64,000 nucleotides of DNA, taken from the NCBI GenBank assembly GCA_017430325.1, contig JAFRNE010000032.1, forward strand, positions 1 to 64,000. The letters are read 5' to 3'. Numbering within the stretch: position 1 is the first letter of the stretch; the number at the start of each line of letters is the position of its first letter. Source of the stretch: Eubacterium sp. (GTDB lineage: Bacteria; Bacillota; Clostridia; Lachnospirales; Lachnospiraceae). Shown one piece after another: positions 37,124 to 46,150 of this stretch. A program made the translations under genes and the position numbers. The notes under the pieces are model-generated. The model searched no databases, was not told the DNA's origin, and was given only the letters and a program-made list of their open reading frames with translations.

Positions 37124-38983
37124 TCATTTTCTATCATTATTAACCCGAACGTTTCCCCTCATCTCATAGCCGGCGCAGATATCGTGAAGTATCTCACTCA
37201 CGTGTCTGTCCTCAATCTTCTCAAAGGGAGCGATGATCGGTATTCCCGGCGGATAAACATAGATGTAATCCGTTATCCTCCTGCCAATCGCCTCCTTCAG
37301 AGAACACTCGCCGGAATCAGTCATGATAAATACATCTTTCATCGTTACCGGTCCGTTGTTATCTTTCTGATCATTGTTCTCAGTTTTATAATTATCTCCG
37401 GCCGCCTCAGGGCCACACGAGATCATCTCGTCCAGCCACTCAAGCCCGGAAAGCAGCTCCTGAAGATCCTTTTCCTCATCCATAACAGTCGATATAGCGA
37501 CCAGATAATCAATCCCTGCCATTTCGAATACAAGGCCCTTTTTCTCTTCGAGTAACTCTGCCGCCCGGTTTCCTGTGATGCCTTTTATCATGAAAACCAG
37601 CCTTGTGAGATCCTGAGAATTATTCTTAACCGCCTGATTTATTTTCTTTTCAGCAATCTGATATGCATTCTTTTCAGCGGCCGAATATTCTGCTGACTCA
37701 CGTCTGGTCGTACTGTCTACGTTATACGAAAACAGTCTCAGGTTCTTCATACCGGCCTGTTCAAAGCTTATTCGGAAATTAACTATCCTCTCAAAATGCT
37801 TCACGAATTCTGTTCTGTTTTCATCACACCAGGCTATGCATTTTTCCATCGCCTGCATAAATACATACGAAGGCGAACTTGTCTGGAATATGCTGAGGTA
37901 TTCTTCAATACGCTGAGCAGTATTCTCAGATGTTCTTCCCCTGACATCACCCAGATCCACTTGTGTCTTATTCGCCACATGAAGCACTGCGGTCTGTGTA
38001 TAACATGGCAAAGTCTTGTGGAGACTCTGTATCACAACATCTGCTCCCAGGTGCAGTGAGCTGCAAGGGTATTTATGATCCGCCCCCATCTGACCGGTGC
38101 CTGAAGACTCACCATCACTCAAACTATTGTCAGCTGTCATATTGATCATGCCGTCGATTGCAGCATTATTCTCTATATCATTTTTATCAAAGGTTCTGTA
38201 AAACGGAAAATGCGCTCCATGCGCTTCATCGACAATAAGAGGAATGCCGTATTCATGAAGGCACTCACTTATTGCTTTGATGTCCGAAATAACACCCTCA
38301 TAGGTCGGTGAAGTAATTATGCAGCATCTGATATCTTTGCCCGGATTCTTCTCGATAACTTCACGTATACTTTCCGCGTTGATCTCTCCATCGATACTCA
38401 CCTCATTTGAAGCCTTTGGATAAACATAGATCGGCTTCACTCCAAGCAGCTTCACAGCATTAAATACAGACTTGTGGCAGTTCCTCGCAACTATGAGAGT
38501 CTTTTCTCTCTTCACCGAACCACGCTGCTCTGCCATTCCTCTGTCATAGATTCTTTCAGTGCTGCCATATGTTCTCTCATTGCCGTCATATATTCTTTCA
38601 GCGCTGTCATTTATTTTCTCAGCAGAAGCATCATCATTAACATACGCGAAAAGCGCAGCTAGATTCCCGCAGGTAGCACCATTCACAAGGTAATATGTCT
38701 TATACGCACCATAAACCTTCGCTGCTTCCTCCAGAGACTGCCTGATCATTCCGGTCGGATGATGCATATCGTCCAGCCCCGGTACCTCAGTCAGATCGCG
38801 GGAGAACGCTCTTCCAACAACATCACCCTGCTCATCATCACTCTTTTGACTCGTCTGTTCATCTCTTTCGTCAGTACATGCCCACGGAACAGGCTTCCTC
38901 TTATGCCCCGGCATATGCCATGGGTATTTCGCCACATCACTATTTAAATATTCACTTATAGTTTCGTTAATGTGTCCCCTCAT
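37124..38983 (-). CDS. Orn/Lys/Arg decarboxylase family protein (YaaO-like)
   Basis: 619 residues. PLP fold I decarboxylase: YPWHMPGHKR near residue 20, YYLVNGATCGNLAALFA, RNCHKSVFNAVKLLG, IVDEAHGAHFPF, and the PLP lysine in IQSLHKTLPCYTQTA. The family makes polyamine precursors; the true amino-acid substrate cannot be told from sequence. In Bacillus the homologue yaaO also lies just before tmk. Residues about 114-158 contain an unusual insertion of four near-identical seven-residue units (ERIYDGN, ERTYGST, ERIYDRG and a diverged first copy), plus a second insertion near 285-312. The ATG at 38983 lies within the end of a decayed GNAT gene. Confidence 0.9.
   Translation of the reverse strand: MRGHINETISEYLNSDVAKYPWHMPGHKRKPVPWACTDERDEQTSQKSDDEQGDVVGRAFSRDLTEVPGLDDMHHPTGMIRQSLEEAAKVYGAYKTYYLVNGATCGNLAALFAYVNDDASAEKINDSAERIYDGNERTYGSTERIYDRGMAEQRGSVKREKTLIVARNCHKSVFNAVKLLGVKPIYVYPKASNEVSIDGEINAESIREVIEKNPGKDIRCCIITSPTYEGVISDIKAISECLHEYGIPLIVDEAHGAHFPFYRTFDKNDIENNAAIDGMINMTADNSLSDGESSGTGQMGADHKYPCSSLHLGADVVIQSLHKTLPCYTQTAVLHVANKTQVDLGDVRGRTSENTAQRIEEYLSIFQTSSPSYVFMQAMEKCIAWCDENRTEFVKHFERIVNFRISFEQAGMKNLRLFSYNVDSTTRRESAEYSAAEKNAYQIAEKKINQAVKNNSQDLTRLVFMIKGITGNRAAELLEEKKGLVFEMAGIDYLVAISTVMDEEKDLQELLSGLEWLDEMISCGPEAAGDNYKTENNDQKDNNGPVTMKDVFIMTDSGECSLKEAIGRRITDYIYVYPPGIPIIAPFEKIEDRHVSEILHDICAGYEMRGNVRVNNDRK
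38515..38640. repeat. 21-bp tandem repeats inside the decarboxylase gene
   Basis: About four copies of a 21-base unit encode ERIYD-type heptads at residues 115-150. The insertion lies between conserved strands, so the fold should tolerate it. Confidence 0.7.
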
Positions 38984-39374
38984 TCTTAACTCGCATTTCT
39001 ATGCATTTCCACTCTTCACCAAGTACCGTGTAGGTCTCGGTCTCATCCAGAACAACTTCCTAAAAGCCGGCCGCTTTATAGCAATAATATGCCGGCTCGT
39101 TATTTTCAAATACACCCAGGTCGACGATGACAAATCCGACACGCAGTATATTTTTCGTTTCATCAGGTTTCCTCATGGTGAAGAAACCGACGATCCCACT
39201 CTCATCATAGGCTGTAAATGCGGTCATATTTTCCACGAAAGCAAACTCCTTTTCGGTTGCAGGATAATCTCCGATGATTCCCGCGCACCACTTATAGAAG
39301 GCCCTCTCATCTGCGCTCCACGAAAGGATCGTTTTTGCATCCTCTCTGCTGTATGGTCTGAGCTTCATAAACAT
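38967..39374 (-). pseudogene. Decayed GNAT-family N-acetyltransferase
   Basis: The ATG at 39374 has a good ribosome site (GGAGG, seven bases) and promoter. The product starts as a normal GNAT (MKLRPYSREDAKTILSWSADERAFYKW, GIVGFFTMRKPDE) but RVGFVIVD is followed directly by LGVFENNEPAYYCYKAAGF. The stretch that should hold the acetyl-CoA loop (Q/RxxGxG/A) is missing, an in-frame deletion of roughly 20-30 residues. After AAGF comes an in-frame TAG (39060-39062), and the same frame continues with a normal GNAT ending (EVVLDETETYTVLGEEWKCIEMRV) to a TAA at 38967. Deletion plus nonsense codon makes activity very unlikely. The remnant reads into the decarboxylase start and may survive as a leader. 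Confidence 0.85.
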
Positions 39375-39402
39375 ACCTCCACCATTTTAAAATACTGTTT
39401 AT

Positions 39403-39431
39403 ATTATACCACTGTATTAGCTTTATCTCAA
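39403..39431 (-). promoter_or_regulatory. Promoter of the GNAT-remnant/decarboxylase unit
   Basis: On the minus strand TTGAGA, 17 bases, TATAAT; it ends 29 bases before the ATG at 39374. Confidence 0.75.
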
Positions 39432-39470
39432 AAGAAAACCCACATTGATCTGCCATTTATTCTGCCCCAC

Positions 39471-39498
39471 AAAAATAGGTCCGGTGAAACACCGGACC
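39471..39498 (-). terminator. Intrinsic terminator after rfbH
   Basis: GGTCCGGTG and CACCGGACC pair perfectly around AAA/TTT and are followed on the minus strand by TATTTTTG. It lies just after the rfbH stop and separates the glycan locus from the housekeeping cluster. Confidence 0.9.
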
Positions 39499-39504
39499 CA
39501 TATA

Positions 39505-40869
39505 TTACTGGTTGATCGCCTCAAGGATAACCTTAGCCATATAATCGAGCTTCTCTTTTGTCATGCCCGGATATACGCCTACCCAGAAGCTGTTGTCCAT
39601 GATGAGATCTGTATTTGTCAGATCTCCGACTACACGGAAGCCCTTGCCTGACGCGCGCATCTCATCGAAGCAAGGATGCTTGATAAGGTTGCCTGCGAAG
39701 AGCATACGTGTCTGAACATTCTTTGATTCTATATAAGGAACAACCTTCTTACGATCCACGCCCTCGCGGCAGGTTACGATGAAACCGAACCAGCTTGGGT
39801 CTGAGTTCTCCTCAGCCACCGGAAGGATGAGCTTTTCAGCCGCACCGCCTTCAGCAAGCTTCTCGTAAAGGTATTTGAAATTCTCCCTGCGCTTCTGTGC
39901 GAAGGAAGGGAACTTCTCAAGCTGAGCAACACCGACAGCCGCCTGCATATCGGTAGCCTTGAGGTTGTAGCCAAAATGCGAATAAACGTATTTGTGATCG
40001 TAGCCCTTTGGAAGCTCTCCATAGGTACCGTCATATCTATGACCACAGAAGTTATCGCAGCCCGGAGGACATACGCAGTCGCGTCCCCAGTCACGCATAG
40101 ATCTGATGATCTTGTGAAGCAGCGGATTGTCGGTGTAAACCGCTCCGCCCTCGCCCATCGTCATGTGATGTGGCGGATAGAATGAAGAGGTTCCGATATC
40201 GCCGATGGTTCCGGTCTGCTTTGTCACACCATCTATCGTATAAAGCGATCCGAGAGAATCGCAGTTGTCCTCGATAAGCCAGAGATTATGCTTGTCGCAG
40301 AAATCCTTAACCGCCTTGAGGTTGAAAGGATTGCCCAGCGTGTGAGCCATCATGACAGCCTTGGTCTTCTCTGTGTAAGCTTCCTCAAGAAGCTCTGTCT
40401 TAATGCTGTAGCCCGGAATATCCACATCAAGAAATACAGGCACACAGCCATACTGAATGATCGGATTTACTGTTGTTGGGAAGCCCGCTGCAACCGTAAT
40501 GACCTCATCACCCGGCTTCAGAGCTCTCTCCTTAAGGAGTGGTGAAGTGAGTGCTGCAAATGCGATAAGGTTCGCGCTCGAACCCGAATTGACCAGGCTC
40601 ACAAACCTGATCCCCAGATACTCTGCGAATTTCTTCTCAAACTCTTCTGTATATCTTCCTGCTGTAAGCCAGAACTCAAGAGCCGAATCAACAAGATTTA
40701 CCATTTCCTTCTCGTCATAAACACGGCTGGCATATGGTACTCTGTCGCCCTCCTTGAAATTATCATCCTTTTCCTTCTGCTTTCCAACATGGAATTCCTT
40801 GGCATATTCTGCTACCTTCTCAAGTATTTCAGCGCGAAGCTGCTGCTCGCGAGTAGTTTTATCTTCCAT
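39505..40869 (-). CDS. rfbH: CDP-4-dehydro-6-deoxyglucose 3-dehydratase (E1)
   Basis: 454 residues, close to the usual 435-440. This PMP-dependent [2Fe-2S] enzyme removes the C3 hydroxyl from CDP-4-keto-6-deoxyglucose, giving the 3,6-dideoxy skeleton. As in the known E1 enzymes, the aminotransferase PLP-lysine is replaced by histidine (SFYPPHHMTMGEGGA), and the cluster cysteines are present (IEDNCDSLGS, then CVC-x7-C in RDCVCPPGCDNFCGH). The signature VYSHFGYNLKATDMQAA also fits. GAGGGGTGA precedes the ATG. It follows a GtrA gene by six bases, so they form an operon ending in a terminator. An electron-supplying E3 reductase is not in the window. Confidence 0.95.
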   Translation of the reverse strand: MEDKTTREQQLRAEILEKVAEYAKEFHVGKQKEKDDNFKEGDRVPYASRVYDEKEMVNLVDSALEFWLTAGRYTEEFEKKFAEYLGIRFVSLVNSGSSANLIAFAALTSPLLKERALKPGDEVITVAAGFPTTVNPIIQYGCVPVFLDVDIPGYSIKTELLEEAYTEKTKAVMMAHTLGNPFNLKAVKDFCDKHNLWLIEDNCDSLGSLYTIDGVTKQTGTIGDIGTSSFYPPHHMTMGEGGAVYTDNPLLHKIIRSMRDWGRDCVCPPGCDNFCGHRYDGTYGELPKGYDHKYVYSHFGYNLKATDMQAAVGVAQLEKFPSFAQKRRENFKYLYEKLAEGGAAEKLILPVAEENSDPSWFGFIVTCREGVDRKKVVPYIESKNVQTRMLFAGNLIKHPCFDEMRASGKGFRVVGDLTNTDLIMDNSFWVGVYPGMTKEKLDYMAKVILEAINQ

Positions 40870-40875
40870 TTCTTT

Positions 40876-41454
40876 TCACCCCTCTTTATTAGTGTTATTC
40901 TGGTCTTTATGCTCATCTGTCTTATTTGTTTTAAATGCCCAAAACTTATTTATTATGAAATTGAGCGGAATAGTTACCACAAGATTTATAAATGGTGCAA
41001 TGTATTTTGAAATACCACACACCTTAACCCATATTATCAACAGAACGTTGCCCAGGAAGAGCCCCGTAAATGAGTATGAGATATAGGTTTTTATAAGTGC
41101 CGGAAGAACTTTTCTCTCTTCACCTTCCTTAACAACAAATACCTTCTTACTATTCCAATAGAATGACCAAAGCACGGACAGTATAAAGCTTATGATCGAT
41201 GCAATAAGGTAATCCCATTCCGGAAACCAACCCATTTTTTCAAAGAAATACAGAAATCCGCAGTAGATCAAATATGAAAGAATGGTATTGCTGAGTCCAA
41301 CGATTCCAAACTTTACAAACTGCATAAAAGCATCGTATTTTTCCTTCGTCAGTTCCTTATGAAATATACCATAAAAAAAGCGAAGAAAATAAAAGCTGAT
41401 CAAACTGATCAGATACCAGATTATATTAGTCTTTTTAATATCCTGTTTTGTCAT
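40876..41454 (-). CDS. GtrA-family membrane protein (putative lipid-linked sugar flippase)
   Basis: 192 residues with four predicted helices. GtrA signature: FMQFVKFGIVGLSNTILSYLIYCGFLY, then ISFILSVLWSFYWNSKKVFVVK, YISYSFTGLFLGNVLLIIW and INLVVTIPLNFIINKFWAFK. GtrA-type proteins are thought to move undecaprenyl-phosphate-linked sugars across the membrane. AAGGAC lies six bases before the ATG. In the window it goes with a GtrB-like transferase at 52.4-53.4 kb and a GT87-like enzyme at 42.7 kb. It overlaps none of these but is adjacent to rfbH. Confidence 0.9.
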   Translation of the reverse strand: MTKQDIKKTNIIWYLISLISFYFLRFFYGIFHKELTKEKYDAFMQFVKFGIVGLSNTILSYLIYCGFLYFFEKMGWFPEWDYLIASIISFILSVLWSFYWNSKKVFVVKEGEERKVLPALIKTYISYSFTGLFLGNVLLIIWVKVCGISKYIAPFINLVVTIPLNFIINKFWAFKTNKTDEHKDQNNTNKEG

Positions 41455-41634
41455 GATTACGTCCTTTTCTTGGGACCTTCATTGTCTCTTTTATCAATTT
41501 TACAGTTTTTTTTCTTTTTGTAAAGAAATTAGTTTCATATTTGTCGTGTAATATCAATCTGATTATAGTATAATATCGGTGGGCTAATTGCCCTCCAAGA
41601 GGTATTATTGTTTACTTTCGCAAAGGAGTTAAAT

Positions 41635-42699
41635 ATGTCAGAAATACTGGATTTTTATAAAAATAAAAAGGTTCTTGTCACCGGTCACACCGGCTTCAAA
41701 GGTTCCTGGCTCTGCCGCATCCTGATAAATGCAGGCGCGCAGGTTCTCGGCTACTCTCTTGAGCCGCCAACAGAACCAAATCTTTTTTCTCTTGCAGGAA
41801 TAGAAGACAAGATCGACCATGTAATAGGTGATATCCGTGACCTGAAGAAACTGAGCGACGTATTTGACCGCTTTCAACCTGAGATCGTACTTCACCTTGC
41901 AGCGCAGCCTATAGTGCGTGAATCCTATAAAAATCCCGTTGGCACCTATGAAACAAACGTCATGGGTACCGTAAATATCTGCGAATGTGTACGCACACAC
42001 GAAAGTGTAAGATCTTTCCTAAATGTAACAACCGATAAGGTTTATAAAAATAATGAATGGGCATGGGGCTATCGCGAAAACGAACCGCTTGACGGTTATG
42101 ATCCTTACTCCAACAGTAAGTCCTGCTCTGAGCTTGTTACTCACAGCTATATCAACTCTTTCTACGATATCGAAAGAGTTCGTGTCTCAACAGCCCGCGC
42201 CGGCAATGTCATCGGCGGAGGTGATTTTGCTGTGGATAGAATAATCCCGGACTGTGTGAGGGCTGCCGAAGCAAATCCTGGTTCAGGCAAAATAATCGTA
42301 CGAAATCCGTATTCGACACGCCCTTATCAGCACGTACTCGAACCTCTTTTTGCATATCTTATGATAGCCGCAAAACAATATGACGACAAAAAATATGCCG
42401 GTTTCTATAACGTGGGTCCTGATGAAAAGGACTGCGTTAACACCGGTGATCTGGTTACTATGTTCTGCGATAAATGGGGAGATAACTTAAGCTGGATCGA
42501 CCGCTACGACGGCGGCCCTCACGAGGCAAACTTCCTCAAACTCGACTGTTCGCTTCTTAAGTCCACCTTTGGCTGGAAGCCAAAATGGGGCATAGAAGAA
42601 GCCATCCAGAAAACCATTGAATGGTCAAAGGTTTACATGGATGGCGGTAATATTGTAGAAGAGATGGATAGGGAGATTGCGGTATATTGCAATCTGTAA
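41635..42699 (+). CDS. rfbG: CDP-glucose 4,6-dehydratase
   Basis: 354 residues from the ATG at 41635 (AAGGAG six bases upstream). Extended SDR: KKVLVTGHTGFKGSWLCRIL (NAD site), AAQPIVRESYKNPVGTYETNVMGT, NVTTDKVY, and YDPYSNSKSCSELV with the Tyr and Lys. It makes CDP-4-keto-6-deoxyglucose from CDP-glucose, the step between RfbF and RfbH. It is transcribed away from gtrA-rfbH and is followed 15 bases later by a GT87-like gene. The -10 TATAAT near 41570 may serve it. Confidence 0.95.
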   Translation: MSEILDFYKNKKVLVTGHTGFKGSWLCRILINAGAQVLGYSLEPPTEPNLFSLAGIEDKIDHVIGDIRDLKKLSDVFDRFQPEIVLHLAAQPIVRESYKNPVGTYETNVMGTVNICECVRTHESVRSFLNVTTDKVYKNNEWAWGYRENEPLDGYDPYSNSKSCSELVTHSYINSFYDIERVRVSTARAGNVIGGGDFAVDRIIPDCVRAAEANPGSGKIIVRNPYSTRPYQHVLEPLFAYLMIAAKQYDDKKYAGFYNVGPDEKDCVNTGDLVTMFCDKWGDNLSWIDRYDGGPHEANFLKLDCSLLKSTFGWKPKWGIEEAIQKTIEWSKVYMDGGNIVEEMDREIAVYCNL

Positions 42700-42714
42700 A
42701 GGAATATCGATACC

Positions 42715-43878
42715 ATGCAGCATAGAAAAATACGACAAGTAAAGACTACCGACCTTTATTTTATAGCGACTCTTGTAACGCTCTTTTTTGCTATGTCCGC
42801 TATAATTATTACAAACGGTTCTTTTTTTCGTCTTTTCTTTTTTTCCGATCAAGACGATTCCCTGATGGATTTCTTTAATTCAATTATAGAGGTTCATACA
42901 AAGAAACCATATAGCGAGTTCGGCGTATTATATCCGCCACTAGCTAATTGCTTTTTCTATGTCCTTCAATTATTTATTCCAAATACTATCAAAGAAGCAT
43001 GGCCTAAAAATCACAAAGAAACTCTTTATCTTGTTGGCACATCAAATGACATTCGAATGAGCCAGCCTTGTATGGTTGTATTTCTTTTGACATTTCTTTT
43101 GTTCATTTTCCTTTTTATAGTCATTATCCGCAAATACACCAAGAGCTGTTCTGATACACTAATATTCAGCCTTCTCTTTTCACATGCTATGATACAGATT
43201 CTAGAACATGGAAATGTCGTTCTTATAGCTTTCGTTTTTGCTATGATCTTTTATATTTATCATGATAATGACAATCCGGTACTACGGGAATTGTCACTTA
43301 TTTCATTGGCAATTTCCTTTGGATTTAAACTGTATCCAGCGATATTAGGTATGGTTCTTCTTAAGAAAAGACAATATAAAGATGCCGTAAAAGCTATTAT
43401 TTATGGCATCCTATTTACTATTTTACCTCTATTATTTTTAGATGGTATTTCAGGGCTTCCGATATGGTTTAATAATGTTTTTGCCTTCGGTACAGAATCC
43501 TTTTCCAAAACAGAAAATCTTGTCAGAATCGCTTCAATATTATTCTGTGTAATCATTATTTTATGGAATACACTTCCTTCAAAAAGCAATTCTTATTTTA
43601 AATTAACCGAATCTCAGTATATTATGATCATCTGCTGGCTCATGATATTGATCAGTGGTAATGTGGATGGTTCAACATTAATCTTTGTTATCATGCCATT
43701 TCTTATCTTCTGTAACGAAGAGAAATATATCAACCGTTATAATATCCCTGAATTGATCATATATTTATCATGCTTATTACCTTTGGGGATAAATAAGCTT
43801 GAGTATTTCTTTTTACCTATATTTTTTGTATGTGGAATTAATCGCAACAAACACAACCTGCAGCAGAACCAGCAATAA
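42715..43878 (+). CDS. GT87-like (DUF2029) polytopic membrane glycosyltransferase
   Basis: 387 residues, about ten hydrophobic helices. The first loop after helix one has the acidic DQDDSLMDFFNSI and FGVLYPPLANCFFYV, typical of GT-C-type transferases that use polyprenyl-phosphate sugars. It has the shape of the DUF2029/GT87 family; the sugar and acceptor are unknown. The coding sequence is clearly more AT-rich than rfbG, 15 bases upstream. It ends four bases before the convergent FkbM gene. Confidence 0.75.
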   Translation: MQHRKIRQVKTTDLYFIATLVTLFFAMSAIIITNGSFFRLFFFSDQDDSLMDFFNSIIEVHTKKPYSEFGVLYPPLANCFFYVLQLFIPNTIKEAWPKNHKETLYLVGTSNDIRMSQPCMVVFLLTFLLFIFLFIVIIRKYTKSCSDTLIFSLLFSHAMIQILEHGNVVLIAFVFAMIFYIYHDNDNPVLRELSLISLAISFGFKLYPAILGMVLLKKRQYKDAVKAIIYGILFTILPLLFLDGISGLPIWFNNVFAFGTESFSKTENLVRIASILFCVIIILWNTLPSKSNSYFKLTESQYIMIICWLMILISGNVDGSTLIFVIMPFLIFCNEEKYINRYNIPELIIYLSCLLPLGINKLEYFFLPIFFVCGINRNKHNLQQNQQ

Positions 43879-43882
43879 TTAT

Positions 43883-44983
43883 TTATATTGCGATCAAAAT
43901 CGTATCCGTACCACAGCTGCCCCAATAATGCCTTAAATATAATTTATAGTCAGCATTCAGACTCATAATATACTTAGGAATAGTTACTAAATCATCTATC
44001 TTATGATAAACGCTTATGGCTAACTTAGGATGATATTTCCTGATCAGTTTCTCAGCACCTTTTAACGCAGATATTTCCATACCCTCTATATCCATTTTTA
44101 TGTATGAAATTCTTTCAGAAATAAATTCATCTAAGCTTACTATTTCTATTTCTGTTGCATTTTCTTCTTTTTCATCTGTAATAAATGCAAAATCATCCGT
44201 TCCCTCATTTCCATACAGATAAAGGGTTTCTGATTTTTCACCCACGCCATATGGATAAAAGGATACTCGAGGATCATTTATTCCTGCCAGAGCCAGCTCT
44301 ATATTCTCTTTCTTAGGCTCAAAACCGATAACCTTATCAAATCTGTTATTCGTAACTTTGATGAATTCCTCGGTACTGTCCCCGGTAAATGCACCAATAT
44401 CTACAAAAACCTCATTCTCACTTAAATTATCCATAATGATATCCGGAAAATACTGAGATGCATTAAAAATATCATTATAGCAAAAAATGCTATTAGTTAT
44501 AGCGCCCTCTACTACTTTTTCCAATGTGTATTTTGATCTGTCGTCAGATAACAGATCATATAATTTTACATATTCTTTAATATTATCTTTGATAAACTTA
44601 TTTCTATCTGTACTGCTAACCCCTTGTATCATTTCAAGCGAAGGATCAAACTGTATAACTTCTATCTTGTTGTTGATGCCCAGGATCTGAGAAGTTATGG
44701 CTTTTATATGTGAAGGAGCAGAAACTATAACATACGCTTCATCATATTGAGCTAAAGTATCAGGTGATTTTATAATAATCCCCTCAAGCGAAGTATTATA
44801 TAGATTACTATTATTATCCACTATGCATTCTATCGGAATCTGATACTTATCCAGTATTTTTATATATAAATCTACCGATGCTCCGACGCCAAATAAAATG
44901 ACACTTTTTTTGTCATTTGAGTATTTATTAACAAACCCCATTATATAATTATCTTTATTTACTACATTCTCAATCATAGACAT
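43883..44983 (-). CDS. FkbM-family methyltransferase with N-terminal nucleotide-binding-like domain
   Basis: 366 residues. The C-terminal part is an FkbM-type SAM methyltransferase: VFVDIGAFTGDSTEEF, VIGFEPKKENIELA, then ISYIKMDIEGMEISALKGAEKLI. The N-terminal 110 residues form a small Rossmann-like domain (SVILFGVGASVDLYIKIL, IVDNNSN, AYVIVSAPSHIKAI), as often found in sugar-modifying proteins. It probably O-methylates a sugar of the surface glycan; the acceptor is unknown. GGAGGGA precedes the ATG. Last gene of the long minus-strand glycan operon. Confidence 0.87.
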   Translation of the reverse strand: MSMIENVVNKDNYIMGFVNKYSNDKKSVILFGVGASVDLYIKILDKYQIPIECIVDNNSNLYNTSLEGIIIKSPDTLAQYDEAYVIVSAPSHIKAITSQILGINNKIEVIQFDPSLEMIQGVSSTDRNKFIKDNIKEYVKLYDLLSDDRSKYTLEKVVEGAITNSIFCYNDIFNASQYFPDIIMDNLSENEVFVDIGAFTGDSTEEFIKVTNNRFDKVIGFEPKKENIELALAGINDPRVSFYPYGVGEKSETLYLYGNEGTDDFAFITDEKEENATEIEIVSLDEFISERISYIKMDIEGMEISALKGAEKLIRKYHPKLAISVYHKIDDLVTIPKYIMSLNADYKLYLRHYWGSCGTDTILIAI

Positions 44984-45007
44984 ACAGAATTCTTCCCTCC
45001 AAATAAT

Positions 45008-46045
45008 CTATACCATATCCCAAGTCAGAATTGTATCCTCAGGCAGATCCATTTTAGCCTTACGTCCAATAACAATATCACTATATATCGGTGAGATACC
45101 TGTTCCCGGACGTTTAGCCATAATATCTTCTTCCCCTATTGTTTCACCTTCTTTGATATCTCTCGTCAAAACTAAAGAACGTCTAGCTTCTCTTCTTGGT
45201 ATCTGCTCACAATCCAATACTGTCTTCTCCGGATTTCCGGCCAGCCTTTGCATCAGCTCAAAATTAGCTATTGCCTTTTTAAAGTCCTCCGGATCACCTG
45301 CATGATAATGATCATTACCAACCAATGTTTTATTCAGGGTAAAATGCTTTTCAATAACCTCAGCTCCCAGGAGATATGCCATGCTTAACGTTACCATATT
45401 TTCATCCGGAGCAACATGATCACTATATCCTATCCTGATATCTGGATATATTCTTTTTAATGTAGATATAATGCTCAAATTAGCATTATCAGGGATAGTT
45501 GGATAAGACAATACGCAATGCATAAGAACTATGTCCTTGCATCCAACCGACTGTAACGCTCTTAAGGCTTCATCAACTTCCGAAAGATACGATGCCCCTG
45601 CAGAAATATAAACAGGTTTTCCTTTCTTTCCTATATGTTTTATAAATGGTATATTCGACAGATCCGAAGATGAGATCTTATAAAAATCCACCATATCACA
45701 TAAATAATCTGCCGATTTATAATCAAAAGGAGTTGAGGTAAAGTCAATTCCCTTTTCATGAGAATACCTGCTTAACTCTCTATATTCCTCTTCGCCGAAA
45801 CTGTCAAACTTTAAGAAAAGCTCATATTGGCTTTTAGTTGGTTCCTTTGTTGTATCCCAATAAGCCGGCGAATTCTTAGATACTATCGTATTTGCCTTGT
45901 ATGTTTGAAACTTAGCGCAATCGATACCTGCCTCTTTAGCTTTATCAATATAAAGTTTTGCAGCTTCAAGCGGAGTGATCCCGAGTTCTTTAGCCGTATC
46001 ATAATAATTAACCCCAATTTCAGCAATAATATATGGTTTATTCAT
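45008..46045 (-). CDS. NeuB/SpsE-family nonulosonate synthase
   Basis: 345 residues. TIM-barrel NeuB domain (IIAEIGVNYYDT, CAKFQTYKA, DFTSTPFDYKSADYL, YKISSSDLSNIPFI, IGYSDHVAPDE, EVIEKHFTLNKT) plus a C-terminal SAF/antifreeze-like domain (RRSLVLTRDIKEGETIGEEDI, KRPGTGISP). The family condenses phosphoenolpyruvate with an amino- or neutral hexose to give a nine-carbon (or analogous) keto-acid sugar. AGGAGGAGA precedes the ATG. No NeuC-type epimerase is encoded in the window, so the substrate is uncertain; similarity to Bacillus SpsE is suggested by the fused SpsF/SpsG-like partner. Confidence 0.9.
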   Translation of the reverse strand: MNKPYIIAEIGVNYYDTAKELGITPLEAAKLYIDKAKEAGIDCAKFQTYKANTIVSKNSPAYWDTTKEPTKSQYELFLKFDSFGEEEYRELSRYSHEKGIDFTSTPFDYKSADYLCDMVDFYKISSSDLSNIPFIKHIGKKGKPVYISAGASYLSEVDEALRALQSVGCKDIVLMHCVLSYPTIPDNANLSIISTLKRIYPDIRIGYSDHVAPDENMVTLSMAYLLGAEVIEKHFTLNKTLVGNDHYHAGDPEDFKKAIANFELMQRLAGNPEKTVLDCEQIPRREARRSLVLTRDIKEGETIGEEDIMAKRPGTGISPIYSDIVIGRKAKMDLPEDTILTWDMV

Positions 46046-46150
46046 AGATTCCTTCTCCTCCTAAAATGTTATATTTCTGAACGCCTTTTATAATTTTACC
46101 ACACATCCCGTACATATAAAACATAAAGCCAATAATTATAATAAATACTC

